NCBI RefSeq assembly: GCF_023554555.1
Contig: NZ_JAMJWC010000001.1
Span: 1,984,001 to 2,048,000 of the forward strand
Length of the DNA stretch: 64,000 nucleotides
Source: Sphingobacterium sp. lm-10
GTDB taxonomy: Bacteria; Bacteroidota; Bacteroidia; Sphingobacteriales; Sphingobacteriaceae
Direction: 5' to 3'
Shown in pieces: positions 43,938 to 53,320 of this stretch. The position numbers and the translations under genes were made by a program. The number at the start of each line of letters is the position of its first letter. The stretch's first letter is position 1. Below the pieces are notes generated by a model. The model was not told the DNA's origin, searched no databases, and saw only the letters and a program-made list of their open reading frames with translations.

Positions 43938-45479
43938 TTATTCGGTTTTCAAAAACGCATCAATTTCGTTCATCAGCGCATCCATATCAGAAGGTGAAGC
44001 TGAAGCATCAGGGATCAACACTCGGCCATCGGCGGTAGCTAGCATATAACGTGGGATGGTGTTGAGTTTATATTTCTGCTTTAACTCTTTTTTCAACTCT
44101 GGGGATAATAGCACGTGAGAACCTTCTAATGCATGACCACGGGCAGTATATTCCCACACATCACGTTTATCAGCGGCATCAATGGATACATATACTGTAA
44201 ATATATCGCGTTCGCGTAAACGACGGTTTAGCTCCTTACTGTGTGCGAATTGCTTGATACAGGGCTCGCACCAAGTTGCCCACAAGTCTACAAAGATAGC
44301 CTTGCTCCTGCTACTAGTGGCTAAGACCGATTCAAAAGAGGAAAAATTAGCCACATAACCCACTGTGGGTAATCCATTCTCGTAGTAGAACTTATAGGTG
44401 GACAAGCTGTCTGGATAAAGGCCGAAGCCATCCGTATAGCGGATACGCTTACCTTCGGCTACCTTATGTAAGCTATCCAACATAAAGTATAAGCCATCTT
44501 TGGGATAATGCTTCTCGTAGATAGCCATCACATCTTGGTAGCTATATTGCTCAAAGCCGGATTTGAAATTACCCTTTATGGATTGTGCAATACGCCAACG
44601 ATCAAAGGGCGCAGGCAACTTTGCATAACGAGCTAGCTGTTTGTTTATAGAGGAGAAATCATTTGTAATTTCAGCCGTATCTCGCCTAGCTAAAATGAGT
44701 GTATAATTGAAAAGGAAACTAGATAGGTCTATTCCTGTAAACCAGCCTTCAATCGAGCCAAACATGTCGGTTATACCATCTGCTGTGTAGAAAAACATTT
44801 GTCGCTCAGATTTGCTCAGTTGGTCAAAAGTTTTGATATTATTGACGAAGATAAATAAAGGAAAAACTAAAGCGCGATTTGTTAAAGCGGCATATCCCAG
44901 TTGATATTGCTTATCAGATAATCCACCGGTTCCATGTATCTTATTCCAAGATTGTAACACTTCCTGATGAAATTGCTTGCAGCTATCAAGAAACAAAGAT
45001 TGTTCTCTTACAGGTTTTTCATAAAATCTTTCCGCATGTCTGGCCAGCTGGATATATCGCCTTTTTTCAAAGGATTTTTTGTACAAAGATTCTATCACTT
45101 CATTGAGTAAACCATTCCCTTTTGCGAAAACTCCACGATCTGTTAATAGCTTTTTCCCATTAGAATTCACTATACGTAAATCTAGTTCTTTACCAGGTTC
45201 TAGGTAAAATTCACCATATAACTGTCCAACTTCAATAGGTATCAAAGCAGGCGACGTTAAAATAATTTCTTTTCTAAACGTCTTATCCTGCTTTTTGAGC
45301 GGATGGCTAGTCTTCATATCTCTATTGTAAAACTGACCGTCAATCGGGATGCCAATTAATATGCTGGAAACATTTGTACCTTCGAACTCCCCTTTAATAA
45401 CAGCCGTTTGGGCGCTACACAATAAAGAGACTATATGAGTCATTAGAAATATAATTAGGTATTTATATGCACTTCTCAT
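43938..45479 (-). CDS. TlpA-family thiol-disulfide oxidoreductase with a DUF4369-like front
   Basis: 513 residues. A signal peptide (about 1-23, ending near CSAQ) precedes a DUF4369-like beta domain (about 25-115; AVIKGEFEGTNVSSILIGIP), a long helical middle (about 120-370) and a thioredoxin domain (about 375-513) with FVDLWATWCEPCIKQF, so the CxxC is WCEPC, and a cis-Pro loop at NTIPRYML. Periplasmic, tethered or soluble. Proteins of this layout are frequent near secreted peptides in Bacteroidota. It stands upstream of the double-glycine peptide gene on the same strand; a relic of a similar 3' end lies on the other side of that peptide. Confidence 0.88.
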   Translation of the reverse strand: MRSAYKYLIIFLMTHIVSLLCSAQTAVIKGEFEGTNVSSILIGIPIDGQFYNRDMKTSHPLKKQDKTFRKEIILTSPALIPIEVGQLYGEFYLEPGKELDLRIVNSNGKKLLTDRGVFAKGNGLLNEVIESLYKKSFEKRRYIQLARHAERFYEKPVREQSLFLDSCKQFHQEVLQSWNKIHGTGGLSDKQYQLGYAALTNRALVFPLFIFVNNIKTFDQLSKSERQMFFYTADGITDMFGSIEGWFTGIDLSSFLFNYTLILARRDTAEITNDFSSINKQLARYAKLPAPFDRWRIAQSIKGNFKSGFEQYSYQDVMAIYEKHYPKDGLYFMLDSLHKVAEGKRIRYTDGFGLYPDSLSTYKFYYENGLPTVGYVANFSSFESVLATSSRSKAIFVDLWATWCEPCIKQFAHSKELNRRLRERDIFTVYVSIDAADKRDVWEYTARGHALEGSHVLLSPELKKELKQKYKLNTIPRYMLATADGRVLIPDASASPSDMDALMNEIDAFLKTE

Positions 45480-45690
45480 ACGTTATACAATTAGAAAACC
45501 CTGCTACTGCGATATCTAAACCCAATTAAAAATATGAAGAAAAGACATGTGCCACTGGCAACACTACATAAAGTTAAGTTAAAAATAAAAGCATATTTTA
45601 CCTTAAGTGATAATAATTGTAAAATCAAGCTGAGCATATCCGCTAATTCGATAAATCTAATATCGAATATTGTAACACAGCGTATAACAA

Positions 45691-45717
45691 AAAAAAGGAA
45701 CCCGAAGGTTCCTTTTT
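45691..45717 (-). terminator. Terminator of the thrS-infC-rpmI-rplT operon
   Basis: On the reverse strand AAAAAGGAACC pairs with GGTTCCTTTTT over four bases, continuing into a T-run. It lies 34 bases after the rplT stop. Confidence 0.85.
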
Positions 45718-45751
45718 CATATCTCTAACAAATTGATATCGGGTTAAAACT

Positions 45752-46096
45752 CTATTTTACTGCGTCTACAACTGCTTTGAAAGCATCTGGATTGTTTAAT
45801 GCTAAGTCAGCCAATACCTTACGGTTCAAGCCAATGTTTTTAGCACTCAATTTACCAATTAGTTGAGAATACGAGATACCGTGTTGACGGGCACCCGCAT
45901 TGATACGCTGGATCCATAAAGCTCTGAACTCGCGTTTTTTGGTTTTACGGTCGCGGTAAGCGTACTGTAAACCTTTTTCAATTGTATTTTTAGCAATAGT
46001 ATAAACTTTGCTACGTGAACCAAAATAGCCTTTGGCCATTTTCATGATTCTTTTTCTTCTTCTTCTCGAAGCTACTGCGTTAACCGAACGTGGCAT
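45752..46096 (-). CDS. rplT: 50S ribosomal protein L20
   Basis: 114 residues, basic, with the L20 start [20 protein letters not shown] and the [18 protein letters not shown] rRNA-binding extension, then helical pairs. Essential early assembly protein of the large subunit. Last gene of the operon, 93 bases after rpmI; in other bacteria L20 represses this operon by binding its mRNA, but no matching site was identified here. Confidence 0.97.
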   Translation of the reverse strand: MPRSVNAVASRRRRKRIMKMAKGYFGSRSKVYTIAKNTIEKGLQYAYRDRKTKKREFRALWIQRINAGARQHGISYSQLIGKLSAKNIGLNRKVLADLALNNPDAFKAVVDAVK

Positions 46097-46189
46097 AATG
46101 TTGTAAATTTAATTTGGTATAAGGCGTTACGTTTTTCAGCAATCTTACAACCTGTTACCTGGTTAAAAAATATTGAATGTATTGTTGAC

Positions 46190-46390
46190 TTATTTACCGA
46201 TAGCAAGCATGCGTTTCACATTGCCCATATCTGCATCATGAACATAACTAGTTTGTGTCAAGTTACGTTTCTGTTTAGTCGTTTTCTTAGTCAAGATGTG
46301 GCTTTTGAAGGCACTTTTTCTTGCAATTTTACCTGTTCCAGTTAGCTTGAAGCGTTTCTTTGCGCTGGAATTGGTTTTTACTTTTGGCAT
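46190..46390 (-). CDS. rpmI: 50S ribosomal protein L35
   Basis: 66 residues; starts [20 protein letters not shown], the L35 signature, and is strongly basic. Third gene of the thrS operon, 34 bases after infC. Confidence 0.96.
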   Translation of the reverse strand: MPKVKTNSSAKKRFKLTGTGKIARKSAFKSHILTKKTTKQKRNLTQTSYVHDADMGNVKRMLAIGK

Positions 46391-46424
46391 AATATTATAA
46401 ATTATATATCAATCTGTTAGATGT

Positions 46425-46994
46425 TTATTTTTTAGCTGCTACCTTAGGCGCCAAGGTCAAGAACATACGCTTACCTTCTAATTTGGGTAGCAATTCTACT
46501 TTACCATAGTCTTCTAATGCTTGTGCAAAACGGAGCAATAAGATCTCCCCTTGTTCCTTAAACACAATCGCACGACCCTTGAAGTGTACATAAGCGCGTA
46601 CTTTCTCGCCACTTTCTAGAAACTTCATCGCATGCTTCAACTTAAATTCAAAGTCATGGTCGCTGGTGTTGGGTCCAAAACGGATCTCTTTGATCACGGT
46701 TTGTTTCGCATTTGCCTTTATTTCCTTTTGTTTTTTCTTTTGCTCGTAAACGAATTTACTGTAGTCAATGATTTTACAAACGGGAGGCGTGGCATTTGGA
46801 GAAATCTCCACCAAATCCAACTCCAACTCATCAGCAAGTTCTACCGCTTTGCGAGTGGGATAAATCCCAGGCTCGATATTATCACCGACTAAACGTATCT
46901 CAGGTACGCGGATGTTTTCATTGATGCGGTGTTCAGGTTCCTTCTTACGGATTGGCCCTCTACCTCTATTACCAAAATTGCTACTTTTTGCCAA
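46425..46994 (-). CDS. infC: Translation initiation factor IF-3
   Basis: 189 residues. N-domain (to about 85; [39 protein letters not shown]), linker, and C-domain with [19 protein letters not shown] and [13 protein letters not shown]. The only in-frame start before the family's first residues is TTG at 46994 (codons before it are CAT, AAG, TAA), so the gene has a non-ATG start. IF-3 itself discriminates against poor start codons, so this suggests autoregulation as with the AUU start in E. coli. Begins 13 bases after thrS. Confidence 0.95.
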   Translation of the reverse strand: MAKSSNFGNRGRGPIRKKEPEHRINENIRVPEIRLVGDNIEPGIYPTRKAVELADELELDLVEISPNATPPVCKIIDYSKFVYEQKKKQKEIKANAKQTVIKEIRFGPNTSDHDFEFKLKHAMKFLESGEKVRAYVHFKGRAIVFKEQGEILLLRFAQALEDYGKVELLPKLEGKRMFLTLAPKVAAKK

Positions 46995-47007
46995 ATGCTT
47001 TTATAAT

Positions 47008-48933
47008 TTAAACCGTTATTTCTTTAATTAATAAATCTTTGAATGCTTCTGAGGTCATTGAACCCAGATCGACTGACCCATGCTTACGAACAGATACCGT
47101 GCCACTTTCGATCTCTTTATCCCCTATAATCAACATATAAGGCAGTTTTTTCATCTCGGCGTCACGGATTTTACGACCTACCTTCTCATCACGTAAGTCA
47201 ATCAGTCCGCGAATATCGGAATTATTTAGGAAATTTAAAACATTTTGCGCGTATTCCTCGTATTTTTCAGAAACCGGAAGAATGATAAATTGCTCAGGAG
47301 CAAGCCATAACGGGAATTGACCAGCACAGTGCTCGATCAACACCGCCACGAAGCGTTCCAAAGATCCGAAAGGTGCTCTATGAATCATCACCGGACGGTG
47401 TTTTTGGTTATCACTACCCGTGTATTCCAATTCAAAACGCTCAGGAAGATTGTAGTCCACCTGGATCGTACCCAACTGCCATTTACGTCCTAATGCATCC
47501 TTCACCATAAAGTCCAGCTTAGGGCCATAGAAAGCCGCTTCACCGTATTCTATGATAGATGGCAAACCCTTTTCTGCCGTAGCCTCAATAATGGCTTGCT
47601 CTGCCAATGTCCAGTTTTCTTCTGTACCAATATATTTGGTTTTATTGGCCGGATCGCGTAGCGATATCTGAGCAGTATAATCTTCGAAACCTAAAGCTCC
47701 AAAGACATACAGAACCAGATCAATTACCTTTTTAAATTCTTCCTTTACCTGATCCGGGCGACAAAACAAATGCGCATCGTCTTGCGTAAACCCACGCACA
47801 CGGGTTAGTCCGTGTAGCTCACCCGACTGTTCATAGCGATATACTGTTCCAAACTCTGCAAAGCGCACCGGCAAATCTTTATACGATCGTGGTTTGGTTT
47901 TATAAATCTCGCAATGGTGCGGACAGTTCATCGGCTTTAAGAAGAACTCTTCTCCTTCTACTGGTGTTTTGATCGGCTGGAAAGCATCCTCACCATATTT
48001 CTCGTAATGACCAGAAGTCACATACAACTGTTTGTGTCCAATATGTGGTGTTACCACCGGTTCGTAACCTGCTTTCAACTGTGCCTTTTGTAAGAAATCC
48101 ATCAGCTTCTGACGCAAGGCCGCTCCCTTTGGCAACCAAAGTGGCAAGCCCATCCCTACTTTTTCGGAGAAGGCAAATAGCTCCAATTCCTTACCCAGCT
48201 TGCGGTGATCGCGTTTTTTGGCTTCCTCGATCATTTTCAGATAATCGGTCAGCTCTGAAGCTTTCGGAAAGGTGACACCATAGATACGAGTCAATTGCTT
48301 ACGGGATTCATCTCCCCGCCAGTAGGCTCCTGCAACGTTAGTGAGCTTGATAGCTTTAATAACGCCTGTCTGCGGGATATGTGGTCCGCGGCACAGATCC
48401 GTGAATTGCCCTTGCGAGTAAAACGTAATCTTACCGTCTTCCAGGTCTTTGATTAGATCTAATTTATACTCATCGCCTTTTTCCTCGAAATAAGCAATAG
48501 CTTCTGCTTTGGATACCGAACGCCGTTCGAATACTTCCTTCTGTTTGGCCAATTCCAGCATTTTGTCTTCGACTTTCTTGAAGTCGTCAGAAGAAAATTC
48601 CTGATCGCCAAAGTCCACATCATAATAAAATCCGGTTTGAATGGCAGGGCCTATACCGAATTGAATGCCGGGATACAATGCTTCCAATGCTTCGGCCAAT
48701 AAATGGGCCGAAGAATGCCAGAACGTAGATTTACCTTGTTCATCATTCCAGGTCAAGAGTTTAACTTTAGCATCTTGCTCGATTGCGCGGGATGCATCCC
48801 ATACTTCACCATCGACTTCAGCTGCCAATACATTTCTAGCTAGACCTTCTGAGATTGATAAGGCCACCTGCATGGCAGAGGTCCCTTTTTCATACTGACG
48901 GACGCTACCGTCAGGAAGAGTAATGTTAATCAT
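47008..48933 (-). CDS. thrS: Threonine-tRNA ligase
   Basis: 641 residues, class II synthetase. TGS domain (1-60; [20 protein letters not shown]), editing domain (about 70-225; [11 protein letters not shown] and the distant Cys in [10 protein letters not shown]), catalytic core with [10 protein letters not shown] (zinc Cys337 region), [13 protein letters not shown] and the motif 3 [13 protein letters not shown], and the C-terminal anticodon-binding domain (about 540-641). All typical. First gene of the thrS-infC-rpmI-rplT operon. Its leader holds a hairpin at 48976-49018 that resembles a tRNA-Thr anticodon arm. Confidence 0.98.
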   Translation of the reverse strand: MINITLPDGSVRQYEKGTSAMQVALSISEGLARNVLAAEVDGEVWDASRAIEQDAKVKLLTWNDEQGKSTFWHSSAHLLAEALEALYPGIQFGIGPAIQTGFYYDVDFGDQEFSSDDFKKVEDKMLELAKQKEVFERRSVSKAEAIAYFEEKGDEYKLDLIKDLEDGKITFYSQGQFTDLCRGPHIPQTGVIKAIKLTNVAGAYWRGDESRKQLTRIYGVTFPKASELTDYLKMIEEAKKRDHRKLGKELELFAFSEKVGMGLPLWLPKGAALRQKLMDFLQKAQLKAGYEPVVTPHIGHKQLYVTSGHYEKYGEDAFQPIKTPVEGEEFFLKPMNCPHHCEIYKTKPRSYKDLPVRFAEFGTVYRYEQSGELHGLTRVRGFTQDDAHLFCRPDQVKEEFKKVIDLVLYVFGALGFEDYTAQISLRDPANKTKYIGTEENWTLAEQAIIEATAEKGLPSIIEYGEAAFYGPKLDFMVKDALGRKWQLGTIQVDYNLPERFELEYTGSDNQKHRPVMIHRAPFGSLERFVAVLIEHCAGQFPLWLAPEQFIILPVSEKYEEYAQNVLNFLNNSDIRGLIDLRDEKVGRKIRDAEMKKLPYMLIIGDKEIESGTVSVRKHGSVDLGSMTSEAFKDLLIKEITV

Positions 48934-48975
48934 AGTACAACTTATGATTTTAGATTATAAAAACTGTTTGATATT

Positions 48976-49018
48976 ACTTCAGAAGGCACAACATACTACG
49001 TTGGCATACTTCTGAAGT
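48976..49018 (-). promoter_or_regulatory. thrS leader hairpin resembling a tRNA-Thr anticodon arm
   Basis: Read on the reverse strand: a perfect ten-base stem (ACTTCAGAAG with CTTCTGAAGT), an internal TAT bulge, then GCCAAC pairing with GTTG(T)GC with one bulged T, closing a seven-base loop GTAGTAT. Read as an anticodon loop, this has U33, then A-G-U at positions 34-36 (tRNA-Thr anticodons are NGU) and A37. It ends 42 bases before the thrS ATG. E. coli ThrRS represses its own mRNA by binding such a mimic. No conserved T-box sequence is present. Autoregulation is inference. Confidence 0.5.
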
Positions 49019-49089
49019 GTTGATTCACACCGTGGAAAACTCCATTCCAAAGCGATACAAATGTCCCAAAAAAAAATTAAAAAACCGAG

Positions 49090-49097
49090 TATATTTG
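49090..49097 (+). promoter_or_regulatory. -7 box directly before the YnfA-like gene
   Basis: TATATTTG fits TAnnTTTG but ends only six bases before the ATG at 49104. Confidence 0.4.
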
Positions 49098-49103
49098 TTG
49101 GAT

Positions 49104-49430
49104 ATGGATCTTAAATCAATTCCTATATTTCTGTTGGCTGGTCTCTGTGAGATTGGAGGCGGTTATTTGATATGGTTATGGCTCCGCGCCGACAAACCGT
49201 GGTGGTTTGCCTTGCTTGGAGCCATAATTCTTGTCTTTTACGGTGTGGTAGCCACATGGCAATCTGCCGATTTCGCTCGAGTGTATGCTACATATGGAGG
49301 CATTTTTATCGTGCTGTCCATCATTTGGGCAATGATATTTGATGATTTCAAGCCAGATCGATACGATATCATTGGTGGATTGATCGCACTTATTGGTGTC
49401 TCCATTATCTACTACGCTCCACGATCCTAG
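49104..49430 (+). CDS. YnfA/UPF0060 family small membrane protein
   Basis: 108 residues from MDLKSIPIFLLAGLCEIGGG; an ORF extension to 49017 is rejected because it passes through the thrS leader and the -7 box. Four transmembrane helices of the small multidrug resistance (SMR)-like topology. The motif AGLCEIGGGYLIWLWLR, the ATWQSADFARVYATYGG segment and the final IGGLIALIGVSIIYYAPR are characteristic of UPF0060/YnfA. Possible cation or toxic-compound exporter; the substrate is not established. Divergent from thrS. Confidence 0.92.
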   Translation: MDLKSIPIFLLAGLCEIGGGYLIWLWLRADKPWWFALLGAIILVFYGVVATWQSADFARVYATYGGIFIVLSIIWAMIFDDFKPDRYDIIGGLIALIGVSIIYYAPRS

Positions 49431-49457
49431 TTGTATAGCATTAGCCTTTTGGCAGGT

Positions 49458-51329
49458 CTATTGATCTGCCCTCCACAGCGCTTGTGCATCCTGCGCTAAT
49501 CGGACAAACTCAGCGCGATACCCTTCTTCATCTTTTCCTTGGGAATCTTTTGCCCGAGCAATCAATTGATCAAAATCTGCTTGCTGTTTGTAATCCGAGT
49601 TTCGAATCAGCATTCCCAACTCCGCTACGGCAGTAGCGAACCGGAGGTCGTTAGAAGCATTTGCCAATGGTATAATCTTCGGATTGACCACGTGAGAAGT
49701 CAGCTTACTGACGTCGCCATCTGGCTCTTTATACCTAAATTTTACCGTAGCCAGTTCTTGCTTGTTGGTTGTTGTTTTCGGCCTGATGTCTTCCTGATAT
49801 TTCAAACCATCTACGGATCCGTCAAAATTACTTTTTACACCTTGCGGAATGATCTCGTACAAGGCGGTCACGGTATGACCAACACCCATATCACCGCCAA
49901 GCTTCTCGTCGTTATTGAAATCAGCTGCCTCCAACAGGTTATGCTCATATCCAACCAAACGATACGATTGCACGAAATAAGGATTAAACTCTACTTGTAT
50001 CTTTACATCCTTTGCCACGGTAAACAAACTAGCTCCAAACTCGGTGATGATTGCTTTCCGGGCTTCCGAAATATTATCGATATAAGCATAATTACCATGT
50101 CCCTTATTGGCCAACGCTTCTAACTTACTGTCTTTATAATTCCCCATGCCGTAACCTAAGATGGAAATAAATACGCCACCGTTGCGCTCCTTAGCTATCA
50201 GCGTTTCCATATCTTCATCGGTAGACGCGCCTACATTGAAATCACCGTCTGTAGCCATGATGATGCGATTATTACCACCTTTTACGAGATTAGCCCGAGC
50301 AATCTGATAAGCTTTGAGCAATCCCGCTCCACCTGCAGTCGCTCCCGAGGCCTGCAATGCATCGATTGCATCTTTAATTTTTCTTTTTTCTTTTCCTGAT
50401 GTGCTTTCCATCGCGACACCAGCCGCTCCGGCATAGGTCACAATCGCGACGCGGTCCTGCTCACGAAGCTGATCCACCAACATCTTGTACGAACTTTTCA
50501 CGAGTGGTAATTTATTGGGACTACCCATCGATCCCGATACATCAATCAGAAAAACAAAATTAGCAGCAGGGAGCTTCGCACTGGATATATCTTTTGCTTT
50601 GAGCGACACGCGAAGTAACTGATGCTTCGTATTCCATGGAGCTTGAGTCACTTCGGTAACCACACGCACGGGGTCACCATTTGTCGGAGCAGACAAGTCG
50701 TAAGAGAAATAATTAATCATCTCTTCCACACGGACGGCATCTACAGGCGGAAGTTGACCTTGGTTAATAAAACGGCGCACGTTACTATACGATGCGGCAT
50801 CTACATCTGCTGCAAATGTCGATAGCGGTTCCTGAACAGCGCGCAGGAATGTGTTTTCATTTACTTTTTTATAGCTTTCTGATTGATTGAACGTAGCTGA
50901 TCGATACATCGGCCGCACGTGCACCCCACCAACCCGAACCATTGCCTCTTTCTGCATGGTGGGTGTATATTGCGTGGTATTATGTGCCGTCAATGTATGT
51001 TGATCCATCAATAGGTCGTTTGCGCTCACGATCTGCGCTGGCTCCAATGCAGCATCTATCCTATTTCCCTTATCAACTACCTTTTCTAAACTCTCAAACC
51101 CTACGATGGAAAAAACCAAGGTTTGCCCGTTTTCAGCCTGAATCTCGTAATAGCCATTTTTACCTGTCTTAGTTTGTGTAGACAACCCTTTTATCTGAAC
51201 TAATACCTCGGGTAGCGCGATATTAGAACCTTTTACTTTAACATAACCCGTTATTTGCTTGGCCGCAGCCGACTGGATCGCGAATAGCACGATCAAGATT
51301 AATACGCTTTTCACCTGATTTACTTTCAT
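49458..51329 (-). CDS. VWA-domain protein with a CarboxypepD regulatory-like domain (YfbK type)
   Basis: 623 residues. Signal peptide (about 1-23) and a CarboxypepD-type beta-sandwich (about 25-95; ITGYVKVKGSNIALPEVLVQ, GKNGYYEI). Then the VWF-type A N-segment EPLSTFAADVDAASYSNVRR, and the VWA domain (about 255-430) with the metal-site motif DVSGSMGS (D263) and later TDGDFNVG. A C-terminal DUF3520-type part (about 430-620) has GHTVTALYEIIP and VKFRYKEPDGD. Exported, likely a surface or periplasmic metal-dependent adhesion protein. It is divergent from an ECF sigma factor/anti-sigma pair. Confidence 0.9.
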   Translation of the reverse strand: MKVNQVKSVLILIVLFAIQSAAAKQITGYVKVKGSNIALPEVLVQIKGLSTQTKTGKNGYYEIQAENGQTLVFSIVGFESLEKVVDKGNRIDAALEPAQIVSANDLLMDQHTLTAHNTTQYTPTMQKEAMVRVGGVHVRPMYRSATFNQSESYKKVNENTFLRAVQEPLSTFAADVDAASYSNVRRFINQGQLPPVDAVRVEEMINYFSYDLSAPTNGDPVRVVTEVTQAPWNTKHQLLRVSLKAKDISSAKLPAANFVFLIDVSGSMGSPNKLPLVKSSYKMLVDQLREQDRVAIVTYAGAAGVAMESTSGKEKRKIKDAIDALQASGATAGGAGLLKAYQIARANLVKGGNNRIIMATDGDFNVGASTDEDMETLIAKERNGGVFISILGYGMGNYKDSKLEALANKGHGNYAYIDNISEARKAIITEFGASLFTVAKDVKIQVEFNPYFVQSYRLVGYEHNLLEAADFNNDEKLGGDMGVGHTVTALYEIIPQGVKSNFDGSVDGLKYQEDIRPKTTTNKQELATVKFRYKEPDGDVSKLTSHVVNPKIIPLANASNDLRFATAVAELGMLIRNSDYKQQADFDQLIARAKDSQGKDEEGYRAEFVRLAQDAQALWRADQ

Positions 51330-51486
51330 ATGCTTATTGTTTAATGTTTAACATTTAAGTGCCTCACCTAAGGTTATCTCCTACTTTCATGTAGATGGGG
51401 CACCTCCGATGAACTATTTTTGACAAGGGATGCATATGATCATTGATTTCCATAACTGGATAAAAAAAATTATTTTGTGAAACAGC

Positions 51487-52062
51487 ATGGGGCTATTCAA
51501 ATCATCAGGGAGCGACGACAAACCGGACGAATTATTGCTTTTACATTATCATGAAAGCAAAGATTTAGGGCTATTGGGCGATTTGTATCAGCGGCATACA
51601 GAGATGATCTACTACGTCTGCTTCCGTTATTTCAAGGATAGCGAACGCAGTAAGGATGCGGTAATGCAGATTTTTGAGGAATTGATCCACAAAATAGATC
51701 GTCAGGAGATCAAGAATTTTCAAAAATGGATCTATGTAGTAGCGAAGAACCATTGTTTGATGGCCTTGCGTTCGGATAAAGCGAGGCATAAAGAATATTC
51801 TGAAAGTTTTGTGGAATTCTCGGTGGCTCCGCATCCAGAAGAAGATTATACCACCAAAGAAGATCGTTTGCAAGCATTGGAGCGTTGTATTGAAAAACTA
51901 CCGGAGAAACAAAAACGTGCTGTAGAATTGTTTTTCTTACAGGAGAAATGTTATAAAGACATCACGATCCTGACAGGATATAGCATGGATGGGGTGAAAA
52001 GTTATATACAAAATGGGAAACGCAATTTAAAGCATTGTATAGAAAGGGAGCAGGATGCATAA
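51487..52062 (+). CDS. ECF-type RNA polymerase sigma factor
   Basis: 191 residues. Region 2 (about 30-100; LLGDLYQRHTEMIYYVCFRY, AVMQIFEELIHKI, FQKWIYVVAKNHCLM) and region 4 (about 125-185; LEKCIEKLPEKQKRAVELFF-like start, YKDITILTGYSMDGVKSYIQNGKRNLK). The pattern matches the Bacteroidota ECF group linked with TonB-type regulation. The stop overlaps the next gene by eight bases. Expected to act in an envelope-sensing circuit with that anti-sigma-like partner; target genes may include the divergent VWA gene (inference). Confidence 0.9.
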   Translation: MGLFKSSGSDDKPDELLLLHYHESKDLGLLGDLYQRHTEMIYYVCFRYFKDSERSKDAVMQIFEELIHKIDRQEIKNFQKWIYVVAKNHCLMALRSDKARHKEYSESFVEFSVAPHPEEDYTTKEDRLQALERCIEKLPEKQKRAVELFFLQEKCYKDITILTGYSMDGVKSYIQNGKRNLKHCIEREQDA

Positions 52063-53317
52063 CAAGCCAGACATAGCACTTATTCGTCGTTACGTGCGGG
52101 GTGAACTATCGCCACAGGAGATGTTTGAGATTGAAAGAGCCGCGGAAGCGGATGAGTTGCTGATGGATGTGCTTATCGGAATGGAAGCAGAATATGCCCA
52201 AGGCGTTAATGCTGAAGCCCTGCCCGAACTGCAACAACAGATCCAAAAGCGCAGCAAACCGCGACCACGCCCTGTTCAACCACTTTATTATCGTTGGGTC
52301 GGGCTGGCAGCTTCCCTGCTACTGGTACTCGGCATCAGTATGTACGTTTTTTTAGAACCGGAACGCGCGGAACAACAACTTACACAAAATACAGCGGAGG
52401 AGGCACCTTATGAGCAGGATACGGTACCATCACCGTCATCATCGTCCGAAATGAGTATTGCAGGTATAGATAAAAAGCCCGTAAGGCCGAGCAGTAATCA
52501 GGAAAAGACATTAGCGTACAGCAAGGTCGAAGCACCTACGGCAGCACGACAGAAAAACAAAACGGCATCTCGGCCAGCCGCCTTGGATACCATCCCAATC
52601 CAGATTATCCCTTCCAATACCGAAGAATTGGTCTCGCGGAGTCTTTTCGATGAACATCAAGCATTGATTGCAGGTGATCATACGACTGCGTATTCCAAGA
52701 CCAGTGCACGTGCAGCACAAACGATATTGCCAGGACAGCAAATGGTGACTGGTTTACAACCTATAGCACTGGAAGATGTAAAATCGATCACGACCGGAAT
52801 AGTGATTGATGGAGAAACGCAACGACCAATTTCAGGAGCGACGATTCGCGATCTACAGATGAAAGTTCTCGTGAAGACGGACTCGACCGGACGCTTTATT
52901 GTAGGCTCAAACTCCGAAAAACCAGTATTAAATGTCCAATCTGCCGGCTTTGAAAGTGCTGATCATGTGGCAAACGGTGCGATGCGTATCGCGCTGAAGC
53001 GCAAGCAAGGCAGCAAATCCGCAACCACTTTAAATAGTTCTGTACCAAAAGATAAGTCAGAAAACAGCCGCCCGGAAATGGGATTGAAGGCGTATCGGTT
53101 ACACATAGATAGTTTAGCTAAAGCCAGTGGACTGGGAGTTGGCGACGTGACGCTCTTATTTTCCATCAACGCACAAGGCAAACCAATCAATATTCGCTTG
53201 AAAAAAAGCAGTGGCAACAGACGGCAAGATGAGGAAGCGATCAGAATTCTGAAAAACGGTCCAAATTGGATTAAAGGGCGTAAAGATGAATTGGTGGAAT
53301 GGAAGATTCAGTTCTAA
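52055..53317 (+). CDS. Anti-sigma-like protein with CarboxypepD and TonB-C domains
   Basis: 420 residues. A cytoplasmic N-terminal segment (1-80; IALIRRYVRGELSPQEMFEI, an anti-sigma-like helical head), one transmembrane helix (about 85-103; VGLAASLLLVLGISMYVF), a long low-complexity periplasmic linker (to about 245), a CarboxypepD regulatory-like sandwich (about 248-310; GIVIDGETQRPISGATIRD, SAGFES) and a C-terminal TonB-C-like domain (about 345-420; VTLLFSINAQGKPINIRL, DEEAIRILKNGPNW). This order joins sigma control to envelope domains. It overlaps the sigma gene by eight bases. Confidence 0.85.
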   Translation: MHNKPDIALIRRYVRGELSPQEMFEIERAAEADELLMDVLIGMEAEYAQGVNAEALPELQQQIQKRSKPRPRPVQPLYYRWVGLAASLLLVLGISMYVFLEPERAEQQLTQNTAEEAPYEQDTVPSPSSSSEMSIAGIDKKPVRPSSNQEKTLAYSKVEAPTAARQKNKTASRPAALDTIPIQIIPSNTEELVSRSLFDEHQALIAGDHTTAYSKTSARAAQTILPGQQMVTGLQPIALEDVKSITTGIVIDGETQRPISGATIRDLQMKVLVKTDSTGRFIVGSNSEKPVLNVQSAGFESADHVANGAMRIALKRKQGSKSATTLNSSVPKDKSENSRPEMGLKAYRLHIDSLAKASGLGVGDVTLLFSINAQGKPINIRLKKSSGNRRQDEEAIRILKNGPNWIKGRKDELVEWKIQF

Positions 53318-53320
53318 ACC

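Noticed and set aside
43825..44049. 74-residue forward ORF
   Set aside because: It overlaps the real 3' end of the TlpA gene and has no coding signs of its own.
45534..45728. 64-residue forward ORF upstream of the TlpA gene
   Set aside because: It runs through the rplT operon terminator and has no family features.
42085..45751. Insertion sequence or phage remnant as the cause of the accessory region
   Set aside because: No transposase, integrase, terminal inverted repeats or target duplication of the usual kind; the only direct repeat is the phosphoesterase gene end.
48934..49103. T-box riboswitch in the thrS leader
   Set aside because: No T-box sequence, Stem I motifs or terminator/antiterminator pair; the hairpin is better read as a tRNA-arm mimic.
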